Shown: positions 34,780 to 44,239, counted from the stretch's first letter. The stretch is 54,820 nt of DNA from an uncultured Lachnospiraceae bacterium (GCA_902792005.1 CADAXW010000002.1:70292-125111), one strand, 5' to 3'. The notes: generated by a model from the letters alone, not told the origin. Made by a program: numbers and translations.

Positions 34780-34808
34780 ATTCTAACATAAAAACGGTGA
34801 ATTCACAA
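34780..34808 (-). promoter_or_regulatory. Promoter of the lipoprotein gene
   Basis: On the minus strand TTGTGA (34808-34803), 17-bp spacer, TAGAAT (34785-34780). Confidence 0.6.
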
Positions 34809-34893
34809 GAGATTGCATGCCTCCGGAAATGCGCCGAAAAAAACCAGGAAAGAAACCCGGAGAGAAACCGTGAAAGAAACTGAAAAAAATGGG

Positions 34894-34922
34894 GTGCATA
34901 ACAGGAACGGATGTGATATACT
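34894..34922 (+). promoter_or_regulatory. Extended -10 promoter of the DivIVA-like gene
   Basis: TGTGATATACT: TATACT at 34917-34922 preceded by TG in the extended -10 position; the -35 match (GTGCAT, 34894-34899) is poor. Confidence 0.55.
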
Positions 34923-34973
34923 TTTTAGGCGAAGAGAATTTGTGACGGTTACAGGTCAGAAAGGGGATTTACA

Positions 34974-35822
34974 ATGGATTTGGAATTAAAAACAGTGTCC
35001 TTCGGTGGATATGATAAAAAGGCAGTAGAGACTTATATTTCCGAGATGCAGGAAGGCTATGAGAAGCAGATCGCTCAGTTGAAAGAGACAACCGTAAAGC
35101 TGGGGGAGACCGTGGACAGCCTTCGGAAGATGCGCGAAGTGAATATGAACGAGTCTAAGGCGAATGTAGATAACCTGAAGGATGCGAATACCAGTCTGAG
35201 AAGTGAGATCGAAGTGCTTCGTGAGAAGCTGGCTGATTATGAGGCCAACGAGCAGGAATACAAGGATAAGTATGAGTCTGTCAGCAAGGTCGCACTGGAT
35301 GCCCAGATGCGTGCAGACCGACTGGTAAGAGATACAGAGAATGAGTGCACCGCAAAGAGAAATGAGGTTGCTGCAGAACTGGAGAAGATGATGCAGGAGA
35401 CTCATGATCAGTGCGAAGAGCTTAAGAATACAACAACGGCAGAGTGCGACCGCCTGAGATCAGAGACGGAAGCATCCTGCAGCGAGCTGAAGGCAACAAC
35501 CGAGTCCGAGTGCGAGCGCCAGAGAGCATCCACCAGCTATGATTGTGCAAATCAGAAGCTGAACACAGAGACCTACTGTGAGAATCTGAAGTCCTCTACA
35601 GAGTCCGAGTGTGAGAAGATGAAGGCGGAAGCAGAAGCAGAGTGCGATGAGATGAAGCAGAAGACCAGAGAAGAGGTTTATACCACACGTTCTCAGGTGA
35701 AGCGCGAATGCGAGAGCATCAGCGAGTTTGTATCTCAGCTGCAGGAGTCTGTGGAGAATGTTGCCAGTGCTGTTAAGAAGACAAAGGAGCTGACAGACGG
35801 AGCCTTCGGTGATCTGAATTAG
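34974..35822 (+). CDS. DivIVA-like coiled-coil protein with a cysteine every eleventh residue
   Basis: 282 residues. The N-terminus (FGGYDKKAVETYISEMQEGYE) fits the membrane-binding head of DivIVA-like proteins. Most of the rest is a long coiled coil. From residue 125 to 246 it follows an 11-residue repeat, and cysteines occupy the same position at 125, 147, 158, 169, 180, 191, 202, 213, 224 and 246; only 136 (Leu) and 235 (Val) break the series. The repeats have the form ECxxLKxxTES. Hendecad repeats give an almost straight coiled coil, so the thiols would line one face. Cross-linking, metal binding or redox sensing are possible; nothing proves any. The ribosome site is AAAGGGG. A terminator separates it from the sensor gene. 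Confidence 0.85.
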   Translation: MDLELKTVSFGGYDKKAVETYISEMQEGYEKQIAQLKETTVKLGETVDSLRKMREVNMNESKANVDNLKDANTSLRSEIEVLREKLADYEANEQEYKDKYESVSKVALDAQMRADRLVRDTENECTAKRNEVAAELEKMMQETHDQCEELKNTTTAECDRLRSETEASCSELKATTESECERQRASTSYDCANQKLNTETYCENLKSSTESECEKMKAEAEAECDEMKQKTREEVYTTRSQVKRECESISEFVSQLQESVENVASAVKKTKELTDGAFGDLN

Positions 35823-35864
35823 TAAGAGATCGACGTAAGGGGTATACGAATCAAACACAGGACG

Positions 35865-35893
35865 AAAAGCAGGGATTGCGTCCCTGCTTTTTG
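35865..35893 (+). terminator. Terminator after the DivIVA-like gene
   Basis: AAAAGCAGGGA pairs with TCCCTGCTTTTT around the loop TTGCG. Confidence 0.88.
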
Positions 35894-35913
35894 GTCTAAA
35901 GGGGGTGGCCGGT

Positions 35914-37656
35914 TTGGATCGGATCAAAACATATCTGGGACGCGCGCTGGAAATGACAAACAGCTGTGTCGTAGTCATGAAATATACAAAGGATGAGCCG
36001 GTGACCCGGACGAAGCTGGAGTTTATTTCCGAAAATGTACAGCAGCTGGGAATGAACCTGGACAGCCTGAAGGGAGGCTTCCGGTTACCGAAGGATTATA
36101 TCCATCCGGAGGACCGGAATGGGTTCATTGATGCGGTAAGCATAGCAGCGGAGACACAGACGGATTTTACCTATCGGGTCCGTCTGGTGGGAGATGACGG
36201 GGTCATTCGGAATGTGGATGTATCCTCGCAGTATATGGATTTTGATGCGGATTATTATCTGATCGAGTATGTATTCCATGAGATCATCCTCCAGAAGGAG
36301 GATCTGACCGAGGGGCAGAAGAAGAAAAAGGATTCTGCAGGTGCGGTGATCACCAAGGATGTGTTTGGAAAGGATGATCTCAGTGAGATCTTCGGAATCT
36401 TTGCAAATTCATACGGCCTGTATTCTACAGTTGTGGATCAGGACGGACATTCCCTGCTGCCGCCGGTGGGACCGGAGGCGTATCTGGGACATTATTATGA
36501 TATGTTTGAGCGCCCTGAGAATCAGGAGCTTTTTGATACCATCAAGCGGTCTGCACTGATGCAGGATCAGGCAGTGTATATGGAATTGGAGAACGGGAAT
36601 CCGGACAGCCGGGTATCGGCAGTGCCCCTCATGGTAAACGGAGTGCATCTGGCAACCTGGATGCTCTGCGCTCATGATAAGTCCCAGTCAGCTGCCCTTA
36701 GGATCGCCTCCAGAGTGCAGTGTCGTCTGGCAGAGCTGGTAAGCGGTTATATTCAGAGGACCGTGATCAGCAGCAGACGAAATCAGCGGGAAAAAGAACT
36801 GGAGAAGCTTCTTGAATTTGAACAGCAGCAGAAGGCAGTGATCTCAAAGCTGAATCCGATGATCCATAGTGATGATACAAACTCGATTCATATGATCCTT
36901 CAGGAGGCGAAAAATGTACTGGATGTCGATTACGCCTTTCTGATGATGCGTAACGGCTCTACCGGAAGCTTTGGAACGATAGAGGACTATGTAAGCTTTG
37001 ATGGGACGAGACCGAAGGAGATCAATTTCGAGGCCTTTGCCGAGGATGAGAGGAAGAATATCGCAGAGGAAGGCTATGTGGTGGATCAAAAGTCCATGAC
37101 AAACCGCATCCGCGTAAGTGTGTTCCAGGGCTTTGCCCGGGCGGCGATCATCTACCCAATCCGTATAAATGAGAAGTCCATAGGAAAGATCGTGTTCCTT
37201 GAGACCAGAAGAGAGAGGATATGGACAAGATCGGAGATCGTCTTTGCAGAGATGATCGGACAGATCATGACAGAGCATATTTCCTACAAGAAGGGAATGA
37301 GGAACGGAACCGGTTCCGGCCGGGACCTGCTGGAGCTGTTCCACCAGCTGTCCATTCATATGTTTATTAAGGCAAAGGACAGCGGAAGAGTTCTCTTCTC
37401 GAATACTGCGCTGAATCGTCAGCTGGGCTTTGATTTTGTGGGACAGGATTCCCGCCGGATCGTTCCGGAGGGCAAGGAAGAGTTTGAAAGCTATCCCGGA
37501 ACCCTGCATGAAAAACCTGTGGAGAAGAAGGGTATCCGGAAATGGCGCAGATATATCAATGAGTTCAGCGGGATCTATGATGTGACGGAGATCCCGGTTG
37601 AATGGATCGACGGATCAGAGGCTGTGGCAGTCTTGCTCCGTATTGCACAGGATTAG
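35914..37656 (+). CDS. Multi-domain PAS/GAF sensor protein without an output domain
   Basis: 580 residues. Residues about 1-125 have a PAS pattern (FISENVQQLGM ... YIHPEDRNGF ... TYRVRLVGDDGVIRNVDV). Residues about 150-290 resemble a PocR-like ligand-binding domain (IFGIFANSYGLYSTVVDQDG). A coiled coil (about 292-320) leads into a GAF-like region (about 325-475), and the last 100 residues look PAS-like again. No kinase, cyclase, phosphodiesterase or DNA-binding domain follows. The start is taken as TTG 35914, spaced from AAAGGGGG; GTG 35905 abuts it. The gene is 20 nt from mreB and may feed a signal to cell-shape control. Domain calls are by pattern and need profile searches. Confidence 0.65.
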   Translation: MDRIKTYLGRALEMTNSCVVVMKYTKDEPVTRTKLEFISENVQQLGMNLDSLKGGFRLPKDYIHPEDRNGFIDAVSIAAETQTDFTYRVRLVGDDGVIRNVDVSSQYMDFDADYYLIEYVFHEIILQKEDLTEGQKKKKDSAGAVITKDVFGKDDLSEIFGIFANSYGLYSTVVDQDGHSLLPPVGPEAYLGHYYDMFERPENQELFDTIKRSALMQDQAVYMELENGNPDSRVSAVPLMVNGVHLATWMLCAHDKSQSAALRIASRVQCRLAELVSGYIQRTVISSRRNQREKELEKLLEFEQQQKAVISKLNPMIHSDDTNSIHMILQEAKNVLDVDYAFLMMRNGSTGSFGTIEDYVSFDGTRPKEINFEAFAEDERKNIAEEGYVVDQKSMTNRIRVSVFQGFARAAIIYPIRINEKSIGKIVFLETRRERIWTRSEIVFAEMIGQIMTEHISYKKGMRNGTGSGRDLLELFHQLSIHMFIKAKDSGRVLFSNTALNRQLGFDFVGQDSRRIVPEGKEEFESYPGTLHEKPVEKKGIRKWRRYINEFSGIYDVTEIPVEWIDGSEAVAVLLRIAQD

Positions 37657-37676
37657 AGGATTTAGGAGGATATACA

Positions 37677-38666
37677 ATGGCAAGCGCAGACATCGGTATC
37701 GATCTTGGTACCGCGAGTATTCTGGTATATGTGAAAGGTAAGGGCGTGGTTCTGAGGGAGCCTTCTATCGTAGCGTACGATAAGGACCTGGAGAAGATCG
37801 TTGAGATCGGTGAGGAAGCACGGCTCATGCTGGGACGTACACCCGGAAATATCATCGCGATCCGTCCCCTTCGTCATGGCGTGGTTTCGGATTATACAAC
37901 CACGGAGAAGATGTTGAAATACTTCATCCGGAAGGCAGTGGGACGTAATTTCTTCGGACGCCGTCCCCGGATCTGTGTTTGTGTTCCCTCCGGAGTTACT
38001 GAGGTAGAGAAAAGAGCCGTGGAAGAGGCAACCTACAATGCTGGAGCCAGAGATGTTACCATCATTGAGGAACCGATAGCAGCGGCCATCGGAGCAGGCA
38101 TCGACATTGTCCGCCCCATGGGTAATATGGTGGTGGATATCGGCGGAGGAACCACGGATATCGCCGTGATCTCCATGCGCGGGGCAGTGGTCAGCCAGTC
38201 CATCAAGGTTGCAGGCGAGGATTTTGATGAGGCCATCATGCGTTATGTGAGAAAGACGCATAAGCTTCTGATCGGTGAGCGTACCGCAGAGGAAGTGAAG
38301 ATAAATGTGGGGACCTGCTATAAGCGGCCGGAGAACATTTCCATGGATATCAGAGGACGGGATGTGGTAAGCGGTCTTCCTAAGACCGTTATGATCACCT
38401 CGGATGAGACGGAGGAAGCGCTGCGTGAGCCTACAAGCCAGATCGTTGAGGCGGTTCATGCCGTACTGGAGAAGACTCCGCCGGAGTTGGCAGCGGATAT
38501 CGCGGATCGAGGCATCGTCCTGACAGGAGGGGGCGCTCTCCTTCACGGACTGGAGCAGCTGATCGAAGAGAAGACGGGGATCACCACCATGACAGCGGAG
38601 GATCCGCTTTCTGCAGTCGCCATCGGCACCGGAAAATATGTAGAGTTTATTGACGATGAGAAATAA
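37677..38666 (+). CDS. mreB: MreB-family actin-like cell-shape protein
   Basis: 329 residues with the actin-fold motifs IGIDLGTASILVYV (phosphate 1), DIGGGTTDIAVIS (phosphate 2) and GIVLTGGGALLHGLE (adenosine). It forms membrane-associated filaments that guide elongation of the wall. The start at 37677 follows TTAGGAGGA. It could be the Mbl or MreBH paralogue; MreC and MreD are not adjacent here, while the sensor gene upstream and recD2 downstream are very close (20 nt each). Confidence 0.93.
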   Translation: MASADIGIDLGTASILVYVKGKGVVLREPSIVAYDKDLEKIVEIGEEARLMLGRTPGNIIAIRPLRHGVVSDYTTTEKMLKYFIRKAVGRNFFGRRPRICVCVPSGVTEVEKRAVEEATYNAGARDVTIIEEPIAAAIGAGIDIVRPMGNMVVDIGGGTTDIAVISMRGAVVSQSIKVAGEDFDEAIMRYVRKTHKLLIGERTAEEVKINVGTCYKRPENISMDIRGRDVVSGLPKTVMITSDETEEALREPTSQIVEAVHAVLEKTPPELAADIADRGIVLTGGGALLHGLEQLIEEKTGITTMTAEDPLSAVAIGTGKYVEFIDDEK

Positions 38667-38686
38667 CAGCTGGAGCCTGAAGTACA

Positions 38687-40963
38687 ATGGTGCGCGAAGG
38701 ATATATCGAAAGAATCATATACAGAAGCGAAGAGACCGGTTACACGGTCTTTTCCGTTGAGACTACGGAGGGGGACGAGGTCTTTGTTGGAACCCTGGCC
38801 GGGGTCTATGAGGGAATGTATATCCAGGCGGAGGGTGACTATGTGAATCACCCTCAGTATGATCTTCAGTTTCAGGTAAAAAGCTTTGAGCTCTCCATGC
38901 CCGCAGATCTTCTGGGGATCCAGAAGTATCTCTCCTCCGGAATGGTAAAGGGCGTCGGAGAGATCCGGGCAAAGAGCATAGTGAAAAAATTCGGCGAGGA
39001 TACGCTTCGGATCATCGAGGAGGAACCGGAGCGGCTGGCAGAGGTAAAGGGCATCAGCCCGAAGCTGGCACAGCAGATCGCCATATCCTATCAGGAAAAT
39101 CATGAATATCAAGAGGTGGTCATTTACCTCATAAAATACGGCATCCACGCAAATCTTGCGATGAAGATCTACGAAGTCTATGGTAAGGATGTCTACTCCG
39201 TGATCAAGGAAAATCCATATCGTCTGATCGAGGATGTTCCGGGAATCGGTTTCCGACGGGCAGATGAGATCGCAGCGGCTGTCGGCATTGATCCGGACAG
39301 TGTTTTTCGTCTGCAATCCGCCATCCTGTTTGTGCTGACACAGGCGATGAACGACGGACATATCTTCCTGCCCGAGGAAGAACTCCTGCGGGAGACCTAT
39401 CAGGCCATGAACATGGACTGCAACTGGGAGACCTTTCAGGAACGTGTCACGGATGAACTGCTGGACATGAGCATGAATCGGAAGCTTGTGTTAAAGCATG
39501 TATCTCCGGAGGGGGATCCGGAGAGTCCTTCCTTTACAGCAGTATATACCTGGTGGAATTATCATAATGAGCAGCAGAGCGCAAGGCTTCTGTCCGGTCT
39601 CTGCCTCACCCATGAAACGCCCCGGGACGAGCTGGATCGGGCCATCCGGGCAGTGGAGCAGGAGCTTTCCATCTCGCTGGATCCGGTGCAGAGACGTGCT
39701 GTGGAGAATTCGATCTGCTCCGGAGTTGCGGTGATCACAGGAGGACCGGGAACCGGTAAGACCACCATTATCAACGCTCTGATCCGATATTTTGAAAACA
39801 GTGGTATGGAGGTGGAGCTGGCAGCTCCCACGGGACGCGCCGCAAAAAGGATCACGGAATCCACCGGGAAAAAGGCCAGAACCATTCACCGGCTTCTGGA
39901 GTTCTCCGGGGAACCGGGGGGAGAAAGCCACCGGCCTTACTTCGCAAGAAATCAGGAGTGTCCGTTGGAGTGCGACGCCGTGATCATCGACGAGGCCTCC
40001 ATGCTGGATGCAAATCTGTTTCATGCCCTTCTTCTGGCAATCCCCTATGGGACCAGGCTGATCCTGGTGGGGGATATCGATCAGCTGCCTTCGGTGGGAG
40101 CCGGAAATGTACTGCATGACATTATTGCCAGTGACTGCTTCCCCGTAACGACGCTGACCACCATTTTCCGGCAGTCCGAGGAAAGCATGATCATCGAAAA
40201 TGCGCATAAGATCAAGAACGGAGAGCATATCACTCTGGATAACAAGAATAAGGATTTCTTCTTTATTCCCCGTTCCGGCTCCATAGCCACAGGAGCGGAG
40301 CTGGAGGTTCTGCTTACAAGAAACCTGCCCGGATATCTGGGGGTGGCTGCGGAAGAGATCCAGGTACTGACACCCATGCGGAAAACGGAGCTGGGTGTGG
40401 AGGCGCTGAATAAGAGGCTGCAGAGAACGCTGAATCCCAAGTCCAGAGGAAAAAGGGAGAAGGAGTTTGGCGACGTTATCTTCCGCGAGGGAGATAAGGT
40501 GATGCAGATCAGGAATAATTATAAGCTGGAATGGAAGATTCCGGCGTCAAAGGAGACATCCTATGTGGAAGAGGTCGGGGTCGGCGTTTTCAATGGTGAC
40601 ATGGGAAGGATCACAGAAGTAAATGAGTTTGATGAAGCGTTGGAGGTCAGATTTGATGATGGCCGTGTCGCCAGATATCCGTTCCAGATGGTGGACGAGC
40701 TGGAGCATGCCTTCGCCATTACCATCCATAAATCCCAGGGAAGCGAGTATCCTGCAGTGATCATTCCCCTTTTCTCTGGGCCGGATAAGCTGCTGAATCG
40801 GAACCTGCTGTATACGGCAGTGACCAGGGCGAAGGAAATGGTGGTAATGGTGGGTAATCTGAACATGATCAACCGCATGATCGACAATGAGAGCGAGCAG
40901 CGGCGGTATACCACACTTACGCTTCGGATCAAGGAGGAACATGAACCTGGCATCTGGTCTTGA
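38687..40963 (+). CDS. recD2: RecD2 ATP-dependent DNA helicase
   Basis: 758 residues. An N-terminal OB-like and helix-hairpin-helix region typical of RecD2 (LLGIQKYLSSGMVKGVGEIRA, then DVPGIGFRRADEIA) precedes the superfamily 1B motor: GGPGTGKTT near 352, VIIDEASM, GDIDQLPSVG and the C-terminal AITIHKSQGSEYP. RecD2 unwinds DNA 5' to 3' and helps in repair where RecBC is absent. The start of comF overlaps its end by 23 nt. Confidence 0.95.
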   Translation: MVREGYIERIIYRSEETGYTVFSVETTEGDEVFVGTLAGVYEGMYIQAEGDYVNHPQYDLQFQVKSFELSMPADLLGIQKYLSSGMVKGVGEIRAKSIVKKFGEDTLRIIEEEPERLAEVKGISPKLAQQIAISYQENHEYQEVVIYLIKYGIHANLAMKIYEVYGKDVYSVIKENPYRLIEDVPGIGFRRADEIAAAVGIDPDSVFRLQSAILFVLTQAMNDGHIFLPEEELLRETYQAMNMDCNWETFQERVTDELLDMSMNRKLVLKHVSPEGDPESPSFTAVYTWWNYHNEQQSARLLSGLCLTHETPRDELDRAIRAVEQELSISLDPVQRRAVENSICSGVAVITGGPGTGKTTIINALIRYFENSGMEVELAAPTGRAAKRITESTGKKARTIHRLLEFSGEPGGESHRPYFARNQECPLECDAVIIDEASMLDANLFHALLLAIPYGTRLILVGDIDQLPSVGAGNVLHDIIASDCFPVTTLTTIFRQSEESMIIENAHKIKNGEHITLDNKNKDFFFIPRSGSIATGAELEVLLTRNLPGYLGVAAEEIQVLTPMRKTELGVEALNKRLQRTLNPKSRGKREKEFGDVIFREGDKVMQIRNNYKLEWKIPASKETSYVEEVGVGVFNGDMGRITEVNEFDEALEVRFDDGRVARYPFQMVDELEHAFAITIHKSQGSEYPAVIIPLFSGPDKLLNRNLLYTAVTRAKEMVVMVGNLNMINRMIDNESEQRRYTTLTLRIKEEHEPGIWS

Positions 40964-41636
40964 TATTCTTTTTCCACCGCGGTGCAGCGTGTGCGACCGG
41001 GTCCTTCCCTTTGGTAGAAGGGGTGCGTGCCCGGAGTGTCTTAAGAGACTGCCGTGGATCACGGAACCGCGGTGCTTTTGCTGCGGGAAAACCGTGGAAC
41101 GGGAGGAAGCGGAGTACTGCGGGGACTGTGCAAGGAAGAAGCATCTCTTCCGGCGCGCATTTCCGCTGTTGCAGTATGTCCCGCCGGTGTCGGATGCTCT
41201 GACGGCATTAAAATATCACGGCCGGGCGGAGTACGCGGAGTTTTACGGAGGACTACTGGCAGAACATTTTCATGAGGAACTGAAGGCTCTGGACGCGGAC
41301 TGTCTCGTGCCTGTGCCTGTACATCCGCACAGACTGCGGAAAAGAGGATATAATCAGGCGGGACTCATAGCAAGGGCCATGTCAAAGAAGCTTGGAATTC
41401 CGGTGCGGGAGGATCTCCTGCTTCGGGCTGAAGATACGGTGGCACAGAAAAAACTGTCCCGTGAAGAACGTGCCCTAAACCTGAGAGCAGCTTTTCAGGC
41501 AGGAGGAGAAACACCTCCGCCCACGGTACTGCTGGTGGATGATATCCTTACTACGGGAGCCACGGCGGATGCATGCGCGGATGTGCTGCTCCGGGCAGGT
41601 GCGAAGCATATTTATCTTGTCACGGTCTCTGCATAG
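40941..41636 (+). CDS. comF: ComF-family phosphoribosyltransferase-like protein
   Basis: 231 residues. The N-terminal zinc-finger region has CSVC, CPEC, CFCC and CGDC pairs; the C-terminal phosphoribosyltransferase domain has VLLVDDILTTGATADAC. ComF proteins are needed for DNA uptake in transformable species and are widely kept elsewhere; an active phosphoribosyl transfer has not been settled. AAGGAGGA ends 3 nt before ATG 40941, inside recD2, so the two are translationally linked. A competence role here is only inference. Confidence 0.9.
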   Translation: MNLASGLDILFPPRCSVCDRVLPFGRRGACPECLKRLPWITEPRCFCCGKTVEREEAEYCGDCARKKHLFRRAFPLLQYVPPVSDALTALKYHGRAEYAEFYGGLLAEHFHEELKALDADCLVPVPVHPHRLRKRGYNQAGLIARAMSKKLGIPVREDLLLRAEDTVAQKKLSREERALNLRAAFQAGGETPPPTVLLVDDILTTGATADACADVLLRAGAKHIYLVTVSA

Positions 41637-41717
41637 ATGAATTATATAGCATAGGTGAAACATCTGGCTTGGATGAAATATACAACTTAGAGGAAGCATA
41701 GTTGGAGGATATTGGAA

Positions 41718-42770
41718 ATGAGAAAAACGGTAATGGTAGTTTTTGGAGGAAGATCTTCAGAGCATGACGTCTCTGTTGTTTCTGCGGCCACGGTTTCAAA
41801 GGCAATCCCGGAGGACCGGTATGAACAGATCCTGGTCGGGATCACGAAGGAGGGAGCATGGCTTCAGGCTCCGTCCCTGGAATCTCTGGAGGATGGGAGC
41901 TGGAGGAACAGTGAAACCCATGCGGTGCTTTCTCCGGAAACGGATCATACGCTGTACCTCGTCAGGGGAGACGAGATAAAGAAGGTTACGATTGATGTGG
42001 CATTTCCGGTGCTGCATGGACTCTGGGGAGAGGACGGAACGGTCCAGGGAATTTTTGAGACGGCGAATCTGCCTTATGTAGGCTGCGGTCCGCTGTCCGG
42101 TGCCATCACCATGGACAAGTTCTTCACGAAGGTGATCGCAGACAGTATTCATATCCCGCAGGCGGCCTATGTGCCGGTGCGCTCCTGGGAGCTGGAGGAT
42201 ATGGATGCGGTGGTGGAAAGGATCGAGAAGGAAAGAAAGTATCCGATGTTCATTAAGCCGTCAAATGCAGGTTCCTCCGTGGGAATCTCCAAGGCTCACA
42301 ACCGTCAGGAGCTGATCAGCGGCCTGAAGCTGGCTGCAGTGCATGACTCCAAGATCCTGGTGGAAGAAACCATAAACGGACGGGAGATCGAGTGTGCCGT
42401 ATTCGGATACAGAGGAAATACCTATGCAACCGGTGTGGGAGAGATCATAGCAGCAGCGGAGTTCTATGATTATGATGCGAAGTACAATAATGCCGACTCC
42501 AAGACCGTTGTAGATCCGGAGCTTCCGGAGGGGAAGGCGGATGAATTCCGTGAGGCGGCCCTTGCGATCTACAGAGCATGCGACTGCTTCGGGCTGGCCC
42601 GTGTGGATTTCTTCCTGGAAGAAGGAACAAATCGGGTGGTATTCAATGAGATCAACACGATCCCGGGACATACGTCCATCAGTATGTATCCCATGCTGAT
42701 GGAGCACGCAGGCCATCCCATGGCCGAGTATGTGCCGGAGCTGATCGAGATGGCATATAGAAGACATTAA
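41718..42770 (+). CDS. ddl: D-alanine--D-alanine ligase
   Basis: 350 residues, ATP-grasp. FGGRSSEHDVSVVSA opens the N-terminal domain; KPSNAGSSVGISKA is the ATP-binding loop; EINTIPGHTSISMYP is the metal and ligand site. It makes D-Ala-D-Ala for the peptidoglycan stem. The Phe usual after PG in the last motif is His here. ATG 41718 lies 9 nt from GGAGG (41704-41708); TTG 41712 would be too close. A terminator shared with the opposing CPBP gene follows. Confidence 0.94.
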   Translation: MRKTVMVVFGGRSSEHDVSVVSAATVSKAIPEDRYEQILVGITKEGAWLQAPSLESLEDGSWRNSETHAVLSPETDHTLYLVRGDEIKKVTIDVAFPVLHGLWGEDGTVQGIFETANLPYVGCGPLSGAITMDKFFTKVIADSIHIPQAAYVPVRSWELEDMDAVVERIEKERKYPMFIKPSNAGSSVGISKAHNRQELISGLKLAAVHDSKILVEETINGREIECAVFGYRGNTYATGVGEIIAAAEFYDYDAKYNNADSKTVVDPELPEGKADEFREAALAIYRACDCFGLARVDFFLEEGTNRVVFNEINTIPGHTSISMYPMLMEHAGHPMAEYVPELIEMAYRRH

Positions 42771-42774
42771 TCAG

Positions 42775-42812
42775 AAAAAAGGTGTGACAACGCGGTCACA
42801 CCTTTTCTTTTG
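42775..42812. terminator. Terminator between ddl and the CPBP protease gene
   Basis: AAAAGGTGTGAC and GTCACACCTTTT form a 12-bp stem with A-rich and T-rich flanks, suiting both converging transcripts. It overlaps the last codons of the CPBP gene. Confidence 0.88.
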
Positions 42813-43659
42813 GCTTTTCTTTTGTTTTTTTCTTCTTCGGTTTTTTGAACATGAGGATGCAGCAGGGGATCACGACTGCTGCGCCAAGGACCGCACTGAG
42901 AGAGGCCTTTGGTATATTGTCAATGAAGACAGACGGGAGAAAGTATGCACTGGCATTGATGATGACGTGCAGAACAATTCCCGGGATGATGCTTCCGGCC
43001 TGATGTGCCAGCATACCAAGGATGAGACCTGCCACTGTGGCATAGAAGAACTGGATCAGGTTCAGATGGTAGATGCCGAAGAGCACTGCCTGTAACAGGA
43101 TGGCTGTCTTGATCGGAAGCGCGTTCTTTGCGTAATTCAGGGAGACTCCTCGGAAAAGAAGCTCTTCAGCGATGGGCGCCAGAAGGCAGACAGACAGCTT
43201 TGTCATCCAGCTGACCTCGACTCCGGACATGGACTGGATCAGCTCCTTATAGGAGGAAAAGAAGTCCGGTGCTGCCGTGGACAGAATGGAAATGAGCGCG
43301 CTGAAAAAGACCTGCAGACCAAAGCCCAGAAGGAGCAGGATGGGAAGACGCGTCATCCAGTATTTAACCGGATTCCAGCGCTTTGGAGTGGAAGCCTTCA
43401 CATCCTCCACAGGAGCCCGGTTTTGCAGGATCATGGTGTACCAGAAGCCGAAGATCACGATCAGCATGGTATAGCTGATGAGATAGATCAGTCCGTCGTT
43501 TGAGGTGCTGTCTACGGAGAGCTCCTCACGGAAGAAGACACTGCGGATAAAAACGGCTGCAAAGTAGGATATGATGGATACTGCAAATGAGATAAGAAGA
43601 GGGACTGTTGCCAGTACCAGCTGCAGTCCCTTTCTGTTTGTCTGATCATTAGTCGACAA
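42796..43659 (-). CDS. CPBP-family intramembrane protease (CAAX-like)
   Basis: 287 residues with about eight membrane segments. The active-site motifs are EELLFRG, FGIYHLNLIQFFYATVAGLILG and HVIIN. These are the ABI/CPBP motifs of intramembrane metalloproteases linked to bacteriocin immunity and protein maturation; the substrate is unknown. The tail is highly basic (KKPKKKKTKEKPKEK). The apparent start is TTG at 43659, overlapping the upstream gene by 11 nt; there is no in-frame ATG nearby, so the start is uncertain. Confidence 0.85.
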   Translation of the reverse strand: MSTNDQTNRKGLQLVLATVPLLISFAVSIISYFAAVFIRSVFFREELSVDSTSNDGLIYLISYTMLIVIFGFWYTMILQNRAPVEDVKASTPKRWNPVKYWMTRLPILLLLGFGLQVFFSALISILSTAAPDFFSSYKELIQSMSGVEVSWMTKLSVCLLAPIAEELLFRGVSLNYAKNALPIKTAILLQAVLFGIYHLNLIQFFYATVAGLILGMLAHQAGSIIPGIVLHVIINASAYFLPSVFIDNIPKASLSAVLGAAVVIPCCILMFKKPKKKKTKEKPKEKV

Positions 43660-44239
43660 TTTTCTTTGCCCTCGCCTCGTCTGCTTTTCTCTTTGCCTTT
43701 TCGGCTTTTTCGGCTTCCTTTGTCTTCCGGTTCTCTAACTCGGCTGACAGAGATTTCTGATATTCCACCTGCTTCTTGGCCATACGTGAACGAAGGGAGC
43801 CTTTCTTTTTCTTGCCCTTCGCGTCCAGCTCTTCCTGCTGCTGCATTTTCCTTGTCTTGGAATGCAGGGTCTTTACACCGATCAGGTAGATACCGCTGAC
43901 CATGGCCTTTACCTCGCCGTGCTTCGGGATATCCTCATAGATCGCATCATCTGCGATGAGGGTTACCACCTGGGGGCCGACCTTGGCCTTTACGATGGGA
44001 ACCTTTGCCTTCTGATAACGCTTCGGAAGCTGATCCATGACCATCTTCGGAAGCTTGGCGTCCCGTATAGGCATTATCTTCTTGTCAATGATGAACATTG
44101 ATGTGGGCTGCGCAGCTGCATTGATCTGTTCCTTCTGATCCAGCTGCTTCTTCTGCATTTTGTTTCCTACAAAGTAGAGAACAACAATACCGGCGATCAC
44201 GACGCCGAGTATGATTAAAATGATGATCCATGGACTCAT
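43649..44239 (-). CDS. Membrane-anchored protein with a basic coiled-coil tail
   Basis: 196 residues. One N-terminal membrane helix (about 4-24), a compact cytoplasmic domain (about 45-125, with MFIIDKKIMPIRDAKLPKM) and a long Lys/Glu/Ala-rich helical tail (130-196). I do not recognise a named family. GGAGGAAC precedes ATG 44239. It overlaps the CPBP gene by 11 nt and follows plsC, so it is probably co-transcribed with both. Confidence 0.7.
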   Translation of the reverse strand: MSPWIIILIILGVVIAGIVVLYFVGNKMQKKQLDQKEQINAAAQPTSMFIIDKKIMPIRDAKLPKMVMDQLPKRYQKAKVPIVKAKVGPQVVTLIADDAIYEDIPKHGEVKAMVSGIYLIGVKTLHSKTRKMQQQEELDAKGKKKKGSLRSRMAKKQVEYQKSLSAELENRKTKEAEKAEKAKRKADEARAKKIVD

